NCBI RefSeq assembly: GCF_001458595.1
Contig: NZ_LN890328.1
Coordinates: 2,033,317-2,097,316 of the forward strand
Length of the DNA stretch: 64,000 nucleotides
Direction: 5' to 3'
Source of the DNA: Clostridium neonatale
GTDB lineage: Bacteria > Bacillota > Clostridia > Clostridiales > Clostridiaceae
How positions within the stretch are numbered: position 1 is the stretch's first letter; each line of letters begins with the position of its first letter. The notes below the pieces were generated by a model. That model had not been told where the DNA came from, did not search any database, and saw nothing but the letters and a program-made list of their open reading frames with translations. Shown here piece after piece: positions 44,057 to 53,462 of this stretch. The position numbers were made by a program, and so were the translations under genes.

Positions 44057-45401
44057 CCTTCTTCACCATCATTTCTGATAAAAATGTTGTATCATAATCG
44101 CCTTCTAAAAATTCTTTAGTTTGAAGTATTGAAAGATCAAAATCAATGTTAGTTTTTACTCCACCTACAGCAAATTCAGATAATGCTCTATTCATCTTTA
44201 CAATTGCTTCTTCTCTAGTATTTCCAAATGAAATTACTTTAGCTATCATTGAATCATAACAATGAGGAATCTTATATCCAGCAAAAATTGCACTATCAAT
44301 TCTTACCCCCATTCCGCCTGGAACACAAAGTTCTTCAATCACTCCTGGGCAAGGTCTAAAATCATGTTCTGGATCTTCAGCATTAACTCTACATTCAATG
44401 GCATGGCCTTTAATTTTAATATCATCTTGAGTAAATCTAAGCTTTTCACCAGAAGCTATTCTTAATTGTTCTTTAACTAAATCTATGCCTGTAATCATTT
44501 CAGTAATTGGGTGCTCAACCTGTATTCTTGTATTCATCTCCATGAAATAGAAGTTATTATCTTTATCAAATAGAAATTCTATTGTTCCTGCATTTTTATA
44601 ATCAACTGCAAGAGCTGCTCTCTTAGCAATTTCCCCCATCTTAATTCTAAGTTCTTCATTTAATACATTAGATGGAGCCTCTTCTAATACTTTTTGATTC
44701 TTCCTTTGCATAGAACATTCTCTTTCACCTAGATGTACTATATTTCCATACTCATCAGCTAATATTTGAAATTCAATATGCTTTGGTTTTTGAATAAACT
44801 TTTCTATATATAATGTATCATCACCAAAACATGCTTTAGCTTCTGCTTTAGCAGTTTTATATCCCATAAGAAACTCTTCTTCATTATAAGCAATTCTTAT
44901 ACCTTTTCCGCCACCACCAGCAGCAGCTTTTATCATTATAGGATATCCAATATTTTCTGCTATTTCAAGTGCATGCTTCTCATCTCTTATTTCGCCTTCA
45001 TAACCTGGAACAACTGGAACATCTGAAAGCTTCATTATTTCTCTTGCTTTTGCCTTATTTCCCATATATTCAATTGTTTCATAATCAGGACCTATGAATT
45101 TTATATTACACTCTCTACACATCTTTGCAAACTTTGGATTTTCAGATAAAAATCCAAAACCTGGATGTATAGCTTCTGCACCACTTAAAACACAAGCACT
45201 TAAAATGTTTGCCATATTCAAATAGCTATCTTTAGGCATCGCTGGACCAATGCATACAGCCTCATCAGCTAATTGAGTATGAAGTGCTTCCTTATCTATT
45301 TCAGAATAAACAGCTACTGTTCTTATGCCCATTTCTCTGCAAGCTCTTATTATTCTAACAGCTATTTCTCCCCTGTTTGCAATTAGCACTTTTTTAAACA
45401 T
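44049..45401 (-). CDS. accC: Biotin carboxylase
   Basis: A 450-residue ATP-grasp enzyme: IANRGEIAVRIIRACREMG, AIHPGFGFLSEN, the glycine-rich KAAAGGGGKGIRI, FMEMNTRIQVEHP and catalytic Glu in that stretch. It carboxylates the biotin of AccB using ATP and bicarbonate. It lies between fabZ (nine bases) and accD (overlap). GGTGATG precedes ATG 45401. Confidence 0.96.
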   Translation of the reverse strand: MFKKVLIANRGEIAVRIIRACREMGIRTVAVYSEIDKEALHTQLADEAVCIGPAMPKDSYLNMANILSACVLSGAEAIHPGFGFLSENPKFAKMCRECNIKFIGPDYETIEYMGNKAKAREIMKLSDVPVVPGYEGEIRDEKHALEIAENIGYPIMIKAAAGGGGKGIRIAYNEEEFLMGYKTAKAEAKACFGDDTLYIEKFIQKPKHIEFQILADEYGNIVHLGERECSMQRKNQKVLEEAPSNVLNEELRIKMGEIAKRAALAVDYKNAGTIEFLFDKDNNFYFMEMNTRIQVEHPITEMITGIDLVKEQLRIASGEKLRFTQDDIKIKGHAIECRVNAEDPEHDFRPCPGVIEELCVPGGMGVRIDSAIFAGYKIPHCYDSMIAKVISFGNTREEAIVKMNRALSEFAVGGVKTNIDFDLSILQTKEFLEGDYDTTFLSEMMVKKDA

Positions 45402-45410
45402 AACATCACC

Positions 45411-45839
45411 TTATCCTATAGCAAATAGTATTTCTGCTTCACAAACTGTTTTACCATCTACACTTGCAATTCCTTTACCAATCCCTATAGGTCCTTTAAT
45501 TTTCACTATTTCACAATATAAATCCAATCTATCACCTGGAACTACTTTATTTTTAAATCTAACTTTATTAGTTCCAGCAAATAACGGTGTTTTTCCTTTA
45601 AATTTTTCCATAGAAAGAATTGCAACAGCACCTGCTTGAGCCAATGCTTCTATTTGAAGAACGCCTGGCATAATTGGTTCTTCTGGATAGTGGCCTTGGA
45701 AAAATGCTTCATTAGCTGAAAGGTTTTTATATCCTTTAACATACATTTTTTCTTCTATATCCATTTCAAGTACTCTGTCTATTAATAACATAGGATATCT
45801 ATGAGGTAAAATCTCCTTTATTTCCTTTATATTCATCAT
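45411..45839 (-). CDS. fabZ: 3-hydroxyacyl-ACP dehydratase FabZ
   Basis: A 142-residue hotdog-fold dehydratase: catalytic histidine in LPHRYPMLLIDRVLEMD and glutamate in GHYPEEPIMPGVLQIEALAQ. It dehydrates 3-hydroxyacyl-ACP to enoyl-ACP. No FabA or FabM is seen here, so unsaturated fatty acids may come from FabZ/FabF interplay or from genes elsewhere. Two adjacent ATGs (45839, 45836) fit the GGGGG ribosome site; I use the first. Confidence 0.94.
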   Translation of the reverse strand: MMNIKEIKEILPHRYPMLLIDRVLEMDIEEKMYVKGYKNLSANEAFFQGHYPEEPIMPGVLQIEALAQAGAVAILSMEKFKGKTPLFAGTNKVRFKNKVVPGDRLDLYCEIVKIKGPIGIGKGIASVDGKTVCEAEILFAIG

Positions 45840-45842
45840 AGG

Positions 45843-46343
45843 TTATTCCCCCTTTATTTTAAATAACGGTTGACCGTACTCTACCATGTCACCTTCATTT
45901 ACTAGACATTTTACGATTGTTCCATCATATTCACTTTCTATTTCATTCATTAACTTCATTGCTTCAATTATGCATAAAACTTTGCCCTTAGAAATTTTAT
46001 CTCCAGCGCTTACAAATGTTTCACTGTCAGGAGATGGCTTTGAATAAAATGTTCCAACCATTGGTGAAGTTATAACAATAGTATCATCGTCATCACTATT
46101 TTCTTCTGAATTTATATTACTTTCATTTTTTGCTACACTTTCATTTTTGCCTACTATATTTTCTGCAATATTTTGTACAGTAGGTATACTATTTGTAGCA
46201 CTACTTGGAGCAGAATTCTCACTTACATTTCTATTTAAAGATTTATCCATTTTTATATGTTCACTTTGTGTATTAATTTCAAAAAAAGCTAATTCTGATG
46301 AATCAACAAGTTTTATAAGCTCTTTAATTTGCTCAAAATCCAT
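45843..46343 (-). CDS. accB: Biotin carboxyl carrier protein AccB
   Basis: A 166-residue carrier: N-terminal helical domain, a Ser/Asn/Glu-rich linker (about 45-85) and a C-terminal biotinyl domain with SPMVGTFYSKPSP and the biotinylation motif IEAMKLMNEIES (Lys). It shuttles carboxybiotin between AccC and AccA/AccD. It lies between fabF (18 bases) and fabZ (3 bases). Confidence 0.94.
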   Translation of the reverse strand: MDFEQIKELIKLVDSSELAFFEINTQSEHIKMDKSLNRNVSENSAPSSATNSIPTVQNIAENIVGKNESVAKNESNINSEENSDDDDTIVITSPMVGTFYSKPSPDSETFVSAGDKISKGKVLCIIEAMKLMNEIESEYDGTIVKCLVNEGDMVEYGQPLFKIKGE

Positions 46344-46361
46344 GGTATCCCTCCTAAAAGT

Positions 46362-47594
46362 CTACTTCCACTTCTTTAAAAGTAAAGTTGCATTATGACC
46401 ACCAAATCCTAATGAATTTGTTAATGCATATTCTACTTTTTCTTTTCTACCTACATTAGGTACATAATCTAAATCTAATTCCTCATCTGGAGTTTCATAT
46501 CCTATTGTTGGAGGTATGAAATCCTCTTGAACAGCTTTTGCACAAACTATTGTTTCAATTGCACCTGCTGCTCCAAGTAAATGTCCAGTCATTGACTTTG
46601 TTGATGATATTGCAACCTTTGTCTCATCTCCAAACACTGTCTTTATAGCAGCTGTTTCAAATTTATCATTTAATGCTGTTGATGTACCATGTGCATTTAT
46701 ATATGAAACATCTTCTGGTTTAATTCCAGCTTCATCTATAGCTTGCTTCATAGCTTTTGCAGCACCGCTTCCATCTGGAGCTGGTGATGTAATATGATAA
46801 GCATCACAAGTTGTTCCATATCCAACAAGTTCTGCTATAATATTAGCGTCTCTAGCCTGTGCATGTTCTAATGACTCTAGAACTACAACACCTGCACCTT
46901 CTCCCATAACAAATCCACTTCTATTTTTATCAAATGGAATAGATGCTTTTTCAGGATTATTACTTGTATTTAGCGCTTTCATTCCATTAAATCCACCAAC
47001 ACCGATCCTTGTGATTGGAGCTTCTGCACCACCTGCGAGCATTACATTTTCATATCCATGTTTAATTAATCTATATGCATCACCTATACTATTTGTACCT
47101 GTTGCACATGCAGTAACAACAGCTGTACATGTACCTCTTAGTCCGTATTTAATAGCAACATTTCCTGCTACCAGATTTGAAATAGCCATTGGTATGAAGA
47201 ATGGCGACACTCGTTTTGAAGCGCCTGTATAAAGCTTTGTTCCTTCCGCTTCAATTGTTCCAAGACCACCAATTCCGGATCCTATTATTACACCAATCTT
47301 ATCTAGATCTTCTTTTTCTAAATCCAAGCCTGAATTCTTTATTGCTTCATCAGCTGCATATAATCCAAATTGTTCAGCTCTATCAAGTCTTTTAGTCTCT
47401 TTTTTACTTATTATAGGTTCTGGATTAAAATCCTTAACTTCACCAGCTATTTTTACATCTATTAAATCATTATCTAATAATTTTATAAAGTCTATTCCTA
47501 GTTTTCCTTCTTTTGCATTGCTCCAAAATTCATTAACGTTGTTTCCAATAGGAGTCACAGCTCCCATTCCCGTAATAACGACTCTTCTATCCAT
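46362..47594 (-). CDS. fabF: 3-oxoacyl-ACP synthase II FabF
   Basis: About 410 residues, starting MDRRVVITGMGAVTPIG. The catalytic Cys is in TAVVTACATGTNSIG, and the histidines in NAHGTST and MTGHLLGAAG complete the Cys-His-His triad; GFGGHNATL ends the protein. It elongates acyl-ACP with malonyl-ACP. I start at ATG 47594, with AAGGAAGG upstream; earlier in-frame codons lie inside fabG. The gene set has no separate FabB. Confidence 0.95.
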   Translation of the reverse strand: MDRRVVITGMGAVTPIGNNVNEFWSNAKEGKLGIDFIKLLDNDLIDVKIAGEVKDFNPEPIISKKETKRLDRAEQFGLYAADEAIKNSGLDLEKEDLDKIGVIIGSGIGGLGTIEAEGTKLYTGASKRVSPFFIPMAISNLVAGNVAIKYGLRGTCTAVVTACATGTNSIGDAYRLIKHGYENVMLAGGAEAPITRIGVGGFNGMKALNTSNNPEKASIPFDKNRSGFVMGEGAGVVVLESLEHAQARDANIIAELVGYGTTCDAYHITSPAPDGSGAAKAMKQAIDEAGIKPEDVSYINAHGTSTALNDKFETAAIKTVFGDETKVAISSTKSMTGHLLGAAGAIETIVCAKAVQEDFIPPTIGYETPDEELDLDYVPNVGRKEKVEYALTNSLGFGGHNATLLLKKWK

Positions 47595-47611
47595 ACTAAA
47601 AACCTTCCTTA

Positions 47612-48352
47612 CTACATTAACATTCCGCCATCGACTTGAATAACTTGACCTGTTATATAATCTGAAGCTCCACTTGCTAAAAAAGCTACACATTCAGCTA
47701 CATCTTCAGCTTTTCCAAATCTCTTAAGTGGAATATTTTTTTCTGCTTCTTCTTTAACCTTGTCACCTAAAGTATTTGTCATGTCTGTTTCTATAAATCC
47801 TGGTGCTACTGCATTTACATTTACACCTCTAGAGCCTAACTCTTTAGCTAAAGATTTTGTCATTCCAATTATTCCTGCTTTTGATGCTGAATAATTAACT
47901 TGACCTGCATTTCCTGCAATCCCTACAACTGAAGAAATACTTATTATCTTTCCTTGTTTTTGTCTAACCATAACAGGAGTTATTGCTTTCATGCAGTTAA
48001 ATACACCTTTTAAGTTTACATCTATAACACTATCAAAATCTTCTTCTTTCATTCTTAAAATTAAAGTATCTTTTGTTATACCTGCATTATTAACCATTAT
48101 ATCTACAGACCCAAATTTTTCTTTAGCAGCCTTTACAAGTTCTTCAACTTCATCAAGCTTTGAAATATCTGCTTTTACTGTTAATACTTCAACACCTAAT
48201 TCTTTTATTTCATTTGCAACTTCTGCTGCTTCCTTTTCACTACTTCTATAATTTAGAACTATGTTCGCACCAAGAGATGCTAACTTTAAAGCTATTGCTT
48301 TTCCTATTCCTTTAGCCGCTCCTGTAACTATAGCACATTTACCTTTCAACAT
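47612..48352 (-). CDS. fabG: 3-oxoacyl-ACP reductase FabG
   Basis: A 246-residue short-chain dehydrogenase: NADPH motif TGAAKGIGKAIA, NNAGIT, the Ser-Tyr-Lys catalytic set in ISSVVGIAGN and YSASKAGIIG, and the end DYITGQVIQVDGGMLM. It reduces 3-oxoacyl-ACP. The 3' end is 18 bases before the chosen start of fabF, and it follows fabD. ATG 48352 has GGAGG upstream. Confidence 0.95.
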   Translation of the reverse strand: MLKGKCAIVTGAAKGIGKAIALKLASLGANIVLNYRSSEKEAAEVANEIKELGVEVLTVKADISKLDEVEELVKAAKEKFGSVDIMVNNAGITKDTLILRMKEEDFDSVIDVNLKGVFNCMKAITPVMVRQKQGKIISISSVVGIAGNAGQVNYSASKAGIIGMTKSLAKELGSRGVNVNAVAPGFIETDMTNTLGDKVKEEAEKNIPLKRFGKAEDVAECVAFLASGASDYITGQVIQVDGGMLM

Positions 48353-48423
48353 AATACCTCCTTGTTTCCTTATACTTTTATTAGATATATTCTATTCTCA
48401 CTTAAATATTTATCCCATAGCAT

Positions 48424-49368
48424 TTACTTCATATTTTTTATTGTATCAACAGTAACATTTAAGGATGCAACATCTTCTACATTTAGAAGATTCATATTTT
48501 TATTTATCTTTTTAACAAATCCTCTCAATGCTTTTCCTGGACCTACTTCAATAAAAGTATCTACACCATTATCTATCATATGATTTATGGTTTTATCAAA
48601 AAGTACAGAACTTCTTATATGTCTTTTTAATAATTCTTTAACATCATCATCATTTGTATAAGGCTCACCTTTAACGTTTGAATAAACAGTTTTGTTAAAT
48701 TCTTTTATTGTTGCAGTTTTTATTGTATTATAAAATTCTTCACTTGCTTCTGTAAGCAATGAGCTATGAAATGGACCACTTACCTTTAAAGGTATTCCAA
48801 GTCCACCTAATTCCTTGGCAATCTTAACAGCTTCTTCTACAGCTCTATTTTCTCCTGATACAGAAACTTGACCTGGACAATTGAAGTTAGCACCTTCTAT
48901 AACTCCAAATTCTCCTGCCCTTTCTAATAATTCACTAAACTTTTCATCATCAAGCTTTAGTATTGCCGCCATTTTGCCAAGGCCTTCTGGAAGTGCGCTT
49001 CCCATTATTCTTCCTCTTTCTTTTATAAGTAGAAGACCATCTTCAAGAGATAATGCGCCACCATAAATTAATGCAGCATATTCGCCTAAGCTAAGTCCAG
49101 CACAATAATCTGCATGTATATTGTTAATCTCTAAAGCCTTTAGTGCCATAAGTGATGCAACTAATATAGTTGGCTGTGCATTTTCTGTTGCAGTTAAAAC
49201 TTCTTCAGGTCCTTCAAACATCATTTTCTTTAAAGGCATCTTTAAAATATCTTCACTACAATCTAAAATCAATTTACATTCTGGTATATTATCATAGAGA
49301 TCTTTTGCCATTCCAATAGTTTGAACTCCTTGACCTGGAAAAAGAAAAGCTATCCTATTACTATTCAT
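48424..49368 (-). CDS. fabD: Malonyl-CoA:ACP transacylase FabD
   Basis: About 314 residues: AFLFPGQGVQTIGMAKDL at the start, the nucleophile Ser in GLSLGEYAAL, the substrate arginine region LIKERGRIM and the catalytic His in VSGPFHSSLL. It loads malonyl onto ACP. ATG 49368 follows GGGGG and overlaps the fabK stop (shared ATGAATAG), indicating coupling. Confidence 0.94.
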   Translation of the reverse strand: MNSNRIAFLFPGQGVQTIGMAKDLYDNIPECKLILDCSEDILKMPLKKMMFEGPEEVLTATENAQPTILVASLMALKALEINNIHADYCAGLSLGEYAALIYGGALSLEDGLLLIKERGRIMGSALPEGLGKMAAILKLDDEKFSELLERAGEFGVIEGANFNCPGQVSVSGENRAVEEAVKIAKELGGLGIPLKVSGPFHSSLLTEASEEFYNTIKTATIKEFNKTVYSNVKGEPYTNDDDVKELLKRHIRSSVLFDKTINHMIDNGVDTFIEVGPGKALRGFVKKINKNMNLLNVEDVASLNVTVDTIKNMK

Positions 49369-50302
49369 TTTTACCCCCAAAAAGTTTGAATCTTTCATTT
49401 GCTTCTTTAAACATTTCTTCAATTATTTCTTTGCAAGTTTGTTCTTTATTAACAAGCCCTGCAATTTGACCACACATAAGCGATCCATTTTCAACGTCAC
49501 CTTCAACTACTGCTTTAGCTAAGCATCCTATTCCTATCTTTTCAATTTCTTCGACACTAGCTCCCTCTTTTTCTAACTTCAAATAAGTTCTTGAAAGCTT
49601 ATTTCTTAAAACTCTTACTGGATGTCCTGTTGACCTTCCTGTTACTTCAGTATCAATATCCTTTGCTTTTAATACTTTATCCTTATAATTTTGATGTATA
49701 TTACATTCTTTTGCCACCAAAAATCTAGTACCAACTTGAATACCTTCAGCGCCTAACATAAAAGCAGCTGCAATACCTCTTCCATCACCAATACCGCCAG
49801 CTCCTATTACTGGAATACTAACTGCATCTGCAACTTGTGGAATTAAAGTCATTGTTGTTAATTGCCCTACATGGCCACCTGATTCAGTACCTTCTGCCAC
49901 AATTGCATGAGCTCCTGATTTTTCCATTCTTTTAGCTAGCGCTACAGATGCAACTACTGGTATAACTTTAATGTCATGCTCTTTCCATTTATCCATATAC
50001 TTCCCCGGGCTTCCTGCTCCAGTTGTTACTACTTTTACGCCCTCTTCACATACTAATTCTGCAATCTCATCAACATTTTCCATTTGAAGCATCAAGTTTA
50101 CTGCAAATGGTTTATCTGTTAATTCTTTTGCTTTTCTAATTTGCTCCCTAACCCATTCAGTTGGAGCTGCGCCAGTGATTATTCCAAGTCCACCTGCATT
50201 ACTTACTGCTGCTGCTAATGATGCATCTGCAATTCTTGCCATAGCTCCTTGGAATAATGGATATTTAATACCTAATAATTCACAAACTCTATTTTCTTTC
50301 AC
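49361..50302 (-). CDS. fabK: Enoyl-ACP reductase FabK (FMN-dependent)
   Basis: About 313 residues of the nitronate monooxygenase/FabK fold: CELLGIKYPLFQGAMARIAD, AVSNAGGLGIITGA, FMN-binding PVIGAGGIGDGRGIAAAF and MLGAEGIQVGTRFL. FabK performs the last reduction of each elongation cycle, here replacing FabI, so the organism should be insensitive to triclosan at that step. I start at GTG 50302 (VKENRV), with GGGAGG upstream; the earlier in-frame ATG lacks this site. Confidence 0.93.
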   Translation of the reverse strand: MKENRVCELLGIKYPLFQGAMARIADASLAAAVSNAGGLGIITGAAPTEWVREQIRKAKELTDKPFAVNLMLQMENVDEIAELVCEEGVKVVTTGAGSPGKYMDKWKEHDIKVIPVVASVALAKRMEKSGAHAIVAEGTESGGHVGQLTTMTLIPQVADAVSIPVIGAGGIGDGRGIAAAFMLGAEGIQVGTRFLVAKECNIHQNYKDKVLKAKDIDTEVTGRSTGHPVRVLRNKLSRTYLKLEKEGASVEEIEKIGIGCLAKAVVEGDVENGSLMCGQIAGLVNKEQTCKEIIEEMFKEANERFKLFGGKNE

Positions 50303-50465
50303 AAAAATTTCCTCCCACAATTGAAATGTAAAATAATATTTCAATGTAATATTTAACTACCATCCCAAATAAACTCTTAAAAAACATATTATAACCAATT
50401 TTACTATTACATCGTCTTATTATCAATTGTACTAATTAAAAATTAAAAATAAATTCATATAATTC

Positions 50466-50687
50466 CTACTTTGCCTTTTGCTCTACATAATCAACTACAT
50501 CTTTAACATTCTTTAAGCCTTCAACATCTTCGACTTGTATATTATATTTTTCTTCTAATTCAATTACTATTTGGAATAAATCTAAAGAATCTGCTTGCAA
50601 GTCTTGAAATGTAGTTTCTAAAGATACTTCATTCTTTTCAATTCCTAGTTGTTCACAAATAACTTCTCTAATTTCTTCAAATAACAT
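50466..50687 (-). CDS. acpP: Acyl carrier protein
   Basis: A 73-residue acidic helical protein with the phosphopantetheine site Ser in LQADSLDLFQIVIELEEKY. It carries growing acyl chains. The start is ATG 50687, with GGAGGG upstream; the upstream in-frame ATG at 50702 contains the ribosome site. It lies between fabH and fabK with modest gaps (93 and 163 bases), in which no clear terminator is seen. Confidence 0.94.
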   Translation of the reverse strand: MLFEEIREVICEQLGIEKNEVSLETTFQDLQADSLDLFQIVIELEEKYNIQVEDVEGLKNVKDVVDYVEQKAK

Positions 50688-50780
50688 ATATATTCCCTCC
50701 ATGAAATATTTCTTTTCATATTCAATGTAATTTTAATATTTTAGATTTATTTATTTTATTACTTTCAAATTTCTTATTTA

Positions 50781-51752
50781 CTAGAATTCCACTAATGTAG
50801 CTGCATGAGTTAGTCCACCACCAAATGCAACTAAAATAATCTTATCGCCTTCATTTATAAGACCTTCTTCCATCATTTCATTAAGAGCTAAAGGTACTGA
50901 TGCTGATGATGTATTTCCGTATCTATCTAAATTAATATAAAATTTTTCTGTTTCAACATTTAGTTTCTTTGCTGCAGAATTTATTATCCTATAGTTTGCT
51001 TGGTGCGGAACTATATATTTAATATCATCCAATGTTAAATTAGAATCTTTCAATATTTCTGTAACACCATCTGCTATTGCTGTTGTTGCAAATTTAAAAA
51101 CTTCTCTTCCATTCATTTTTATTACTCTATCTTTTTCTTTATTTTCTTTTGCAAATGGTGTTTTAAAGTCTGCTGCTTCTATTGTTAATGCTTCTCCTCT
51201 TGAGCCATCTGATCTTAAATATGATTTAAGAATACCGCCTTTTTCACACCTTGTTAAAACAGCTGCGCCTCCACCATCACCAAACAATATACACGTTCCT
51301 CTATCAGTCCAATCCATTAACTTTGAAAGTGTTTCTGATCCAATTACTAAAGCATTTTTATAATTCATAGATTTCATCATACTATTAGCAATTTCAAGAC
51401 CATATAAAAAACCTGAACATGCAACATTTATATCGAAACATGCTGCTTTATGTGCATTTAATTTGCTTTGAACTAGACATGCAACAGATGGTATAAAGTT
51501 ATCTGGAGATATTGTTGCAACAATTATAAGTTCTAAGTCTTCTGATTTTATATTTGCTCTGTCCAAAGCAATCATAGCTGATTTTACCGCAAAATCAGAA
51601 GTATCTTCTCCTTCAGATATTCTTCTTTCTTTTATACCAGTTCTTTCTTGTATCCATTCGTCATTAGTTTCAACAAGTTTACTAATATCATCATTTGTAA
51701 CAACTAAAGATGGTGAATATGCCCCAATCCCGGCAATTTTTATATTATTCAT
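50781..51752 (-). CDS. fabH: 3-oxoacyl-ACP synthase III FabH
   Basis: A 323-residue condensing enzyme: the catalytic Cys in FDINVACSGFLYGLEIA, His in IVPHQANYRII and Asn in LDRYGNTSSASVPLAL. It starts fatty-acid synthesis by condensing acetyl-CoA or branched acyl-CoA with malonyl-ACP. It follows fabT by 21 bases. ATG 51752 has GAGGAG upstream. Confidence 0.96.
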   Translation of the reverse strand: MNNIKIAGIGAYSPSLVVTNDDISKLVETNDEWIQERTGIKERRISEGEDTSDFAVKSAMIALDRANIKSEDLELIIVATISPDNFIPSVACLVQSKLNAHKAACFDINVACSGFLYGLEIANSMMKSMNYKNALVIGSETLSKLMDWTDRGTCILFGDGGGAAVLTRCEKGGILKSYLRSDGSRGEALTIEAADFKTPFAKENKEKDRVIKMNGREVFKFATTAIADGVTEILKDSNLTLDDIKYIVPHQANYRIINSAAKKLNVETEKFYINLDRYGNTSSASVPLALNEMMEEGLINEGDKIILVAFGGGLTHAATLVEF

Positions 51753-51773
51753 AACGTTCTCCTCTATTACTAA

Positions 51774-52223
51774 TTAAGCCAATTCATATTTTTCCTTAAA
51801 GAATTTATTTATTTTATCTAATGAAGAAATTAAAACTTCTTCTTCTTCTTCACTTAATCCATCAATGGCTGTATTTACCATGTCATGATGAAATTTTTCA
51901 TGTATTCTATATGCAAGCTTACCTTTCTTTGTAAGTTTAACTAATACAACCCTTCTATCTTCTTCTATTCTCTTTCTCTCAACATATTCTTTTTTTATTA
52001 ATTTGTTGATGGCAGTTGTTAAAGTTCCAACCGTTATTTTTAAGATTTGAGCTACTTCAGACATACTCTTTTCAGCATACATGCCTATTGCCTCAATTGT
52101 ATGTATTTCTGTTATTGAAAGATCTGAAATGATTCCTTCTTTTAAACTCTTTTCTTCAATCTGCAAAATATCATTAAATAATTGAACCAACAATTCATTA
52201 ATTGTTATTGTTGATTTATTCAT
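51774..52223 (-). CDS. fabT: MarR-family regulator FabT
   Basis: A 149-residue MarR protein: SITEIHTIEAIG, HTH SEVAQILKITVGTLTTAINKLIKKEYVER, wing RIEEDRRVVLVKLTKKG. In Streptococcus and relatives FabT, with acyl-ACP as corepressor, represses the fab operon it heads. The same position here, together with a strong match to the FabT palindrome over its promoter, supports the same role. No FapR was found in this window. Confidence 0.92.
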   Translation of the reverse strand: MNKSTITINELLVQLFNDILQIEEKSLKEGIISDLSITEIHTIEAIGMYAEKSMSEVAQILKITVGTLTTAINKLIKKEYVERKRIEEDRRVVLVKLTKKGKLAYRIHEKFHHDMVNTAIDGLSEEEEEVLISSLDKINKFFKEKYELA

Positions 52224-52322
52224 CTATGTGCTACCTCCAATTTCCTATAAAAACATAATTAATAATATCTATTAGTCTTTTACTAAAACCATTTAACATT
52301 TTGAATTCTTAGATCATTAAAT

Positions 52323-52365
52323 AGTTTGATAATCAAAATATACTATAATCAAAATAAATTGTCAA
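52323..52365 (-). promoter_or_regulatory. fabT-fab operon promoter with FabT operator
   Basis: Minus strand: TTGACA (52365-52360), 17-base spacer, TATATT (52342-52337). The palindrome AGTTTGATAATCAAAAT (52323-52339) overlaps the -10 box and is near the FabT consensus AGTTTGATTATCAAATT. A second partial copy, TTTGATTATA, lies in the spacer. This predicts autorepression of the operon. Confidence 0.75.
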
Positions 52366-52476
52366 TGACCTCCCTCTTCATCTAAAACATAATAAATCCT
52401 TTTAATTCAACACCTTATATGTTATAATTAGTTAAAATATCTACTAAAATGTCGTATATATAGGAGGTTAATTATA

Positions 52477-53103
52477 ATGACAAAAAAATTAATTATTGCT
52501 ACAGTTTTAATATTAAGTGTTACTTTAGTTTCTTGTAAATCTAAATCGAATACAGACGAAATTAATAAAAATAACACTAAACCTACTGTAGAAGACAACT
52601 CAGATAATAATTCTTCTGATAATTCTAAAGACGATAATAAAGATAACAAAACAGACGATAATAAAAATACTGATAATACTGAAAATCCATCAAATAAAGA
52701 AGAACTTTCTATTTATACTATAGATGATAATACATTAGAGCCAAATGAGTCTTCTAAAATAGAATTATCTACAGATTCTTCATTAGAAGATAAAGTGCAA
52801 CAATTGTCAAATACTGTTTCAAAAAATTTCTTCGACAATCTACCTATAAAAGTAAAATCTATAGATACAATTGATGGTAAAAAAATTGCTACTATAAACT
52901 TACTTGATGATAACAATAATAAGTGGATCAATAAATTCCAAGGTTCAACTGGTGGACAAATAACTTCAAATACATTAATTGAAAATTTCCTACAAGTTTC
53001 TTATAAAGGAGAATGGATTGATGGTGTTAAATTCCTATATAATGATGAGCCTATAGAATATGATCATGTATATGAATTATCTGAAACAAAATATAGAAAC
53101 TAA
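52477..53103 (+). CDS. Lipoprotein with low-complexity Asp/Asn linker and GerMN-like domain
   Basis: A 208-residue secreted lipoprotein. The signal peptide ends in the lipobox LVSCKS (Cys at about 20). An Asp/Asn/Lys/Thr-rich linker follows (about 25-75), with repeated DDNKDN-like units. The remaining domain (about 85-200; EDKVQQLSNTVSKNFF ... WINKFQGSTGG, ENFLQVSYKGEWIDGVKFLYN) resembles the GerMN/SpoIIIAG-type fold seen in spore-germination proteins; this is tentative. It is monocistronic and divergent from fabT, with AGGAGG before its ATG. Confidence 0.75.
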   Translation: MTKKLIIATVLILSVTLVSCKSKSNTDEINKNNTKPTVEDNSDNNSSDNSKDDNKDNKTDDNKNTDNTENPSNKEELSIYTIDDNTLEPNESSKIELSTDSSLEDKVQQLSNTVSKNFFDNLPIKVKSIDTIDGKKIATINLLDDNNNKWINKFQGSTGGQITSNTLIENFLQVSYKGEWIDGVKFLYNDEPIEYDHVYELSETKYRN

Positions 53104-53110
53104 AATATAG

Positions 53111-53154
53111 AAAAAGGACGTTTGGAAGATTTTAATCTTACAAACGTCCTTTTT
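53111..53154. terminator. Terminator of the GerMN-like lipoprotein gene
   Basis: Strong hairpin AAAAAGGACGTTTG / CAAACGTCCTTTTT with an inner AAGATT/AATCTT pair; the T-run and A-run on either side make it bidirectional. It serves the plus-strand gene and possibly the convergent minus-strand gene at 53194. Confidence 0.88.
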
Positions 53155-53193
53155 CATTCACTTCCCTATAAAAACAAATCAGTGGTTATATCT

Positions 53194-53406
53194 TCATATT
53201 TGAAATAAACTTATACTAAATATTAAAAACATTATTCCAATAGTTATAAATTTACAACATATAGATAATATATGCTGTTTTTCTGTTATTTCTTTATCAT
53301 CCATTCCACCTATTGAAAGTGATAATGTTCTTAGTTTATTTTTGAATAAATTTATTCCAATAGCTGTACATATTACCCCACAAATAAATAATAAAAAACT
53401 AGCCAT
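53194..53406 (-). CDS. Small two-helix membrane protein of unknown function
   Basis: 70 residues. Two hydrophobic segments (about 3-21 and 50-68) flank a charged loop with GGMDDKEITEK. GGTGAT precedes the ATG at 53406, so it is credible as a gene. I do not recognise the family. It lies between the lipoprotein terminator and the flavin reductase gene. Confidence 0.6.
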   Translation of the reverse strand: MASFLLFICGVICTAIGINLFKNKLRTLSLSIGGMDDKEITEKQHILSICCKFITIGIMFLIFSISLFQI

Positions 53407-53462
53407 AAATAATCACCTAAAGTATAATATGAACTATTTATGACTATTGTTAATAAATTCTA

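Noticed and set aside
46362..47693. fabF starting at the longest frame (47693)
   Set aside because: The extra 33 codons overlap fabG coding sequence and precede the conserved MDRRVVITGMG; ATG 47594 has a ribosome site.
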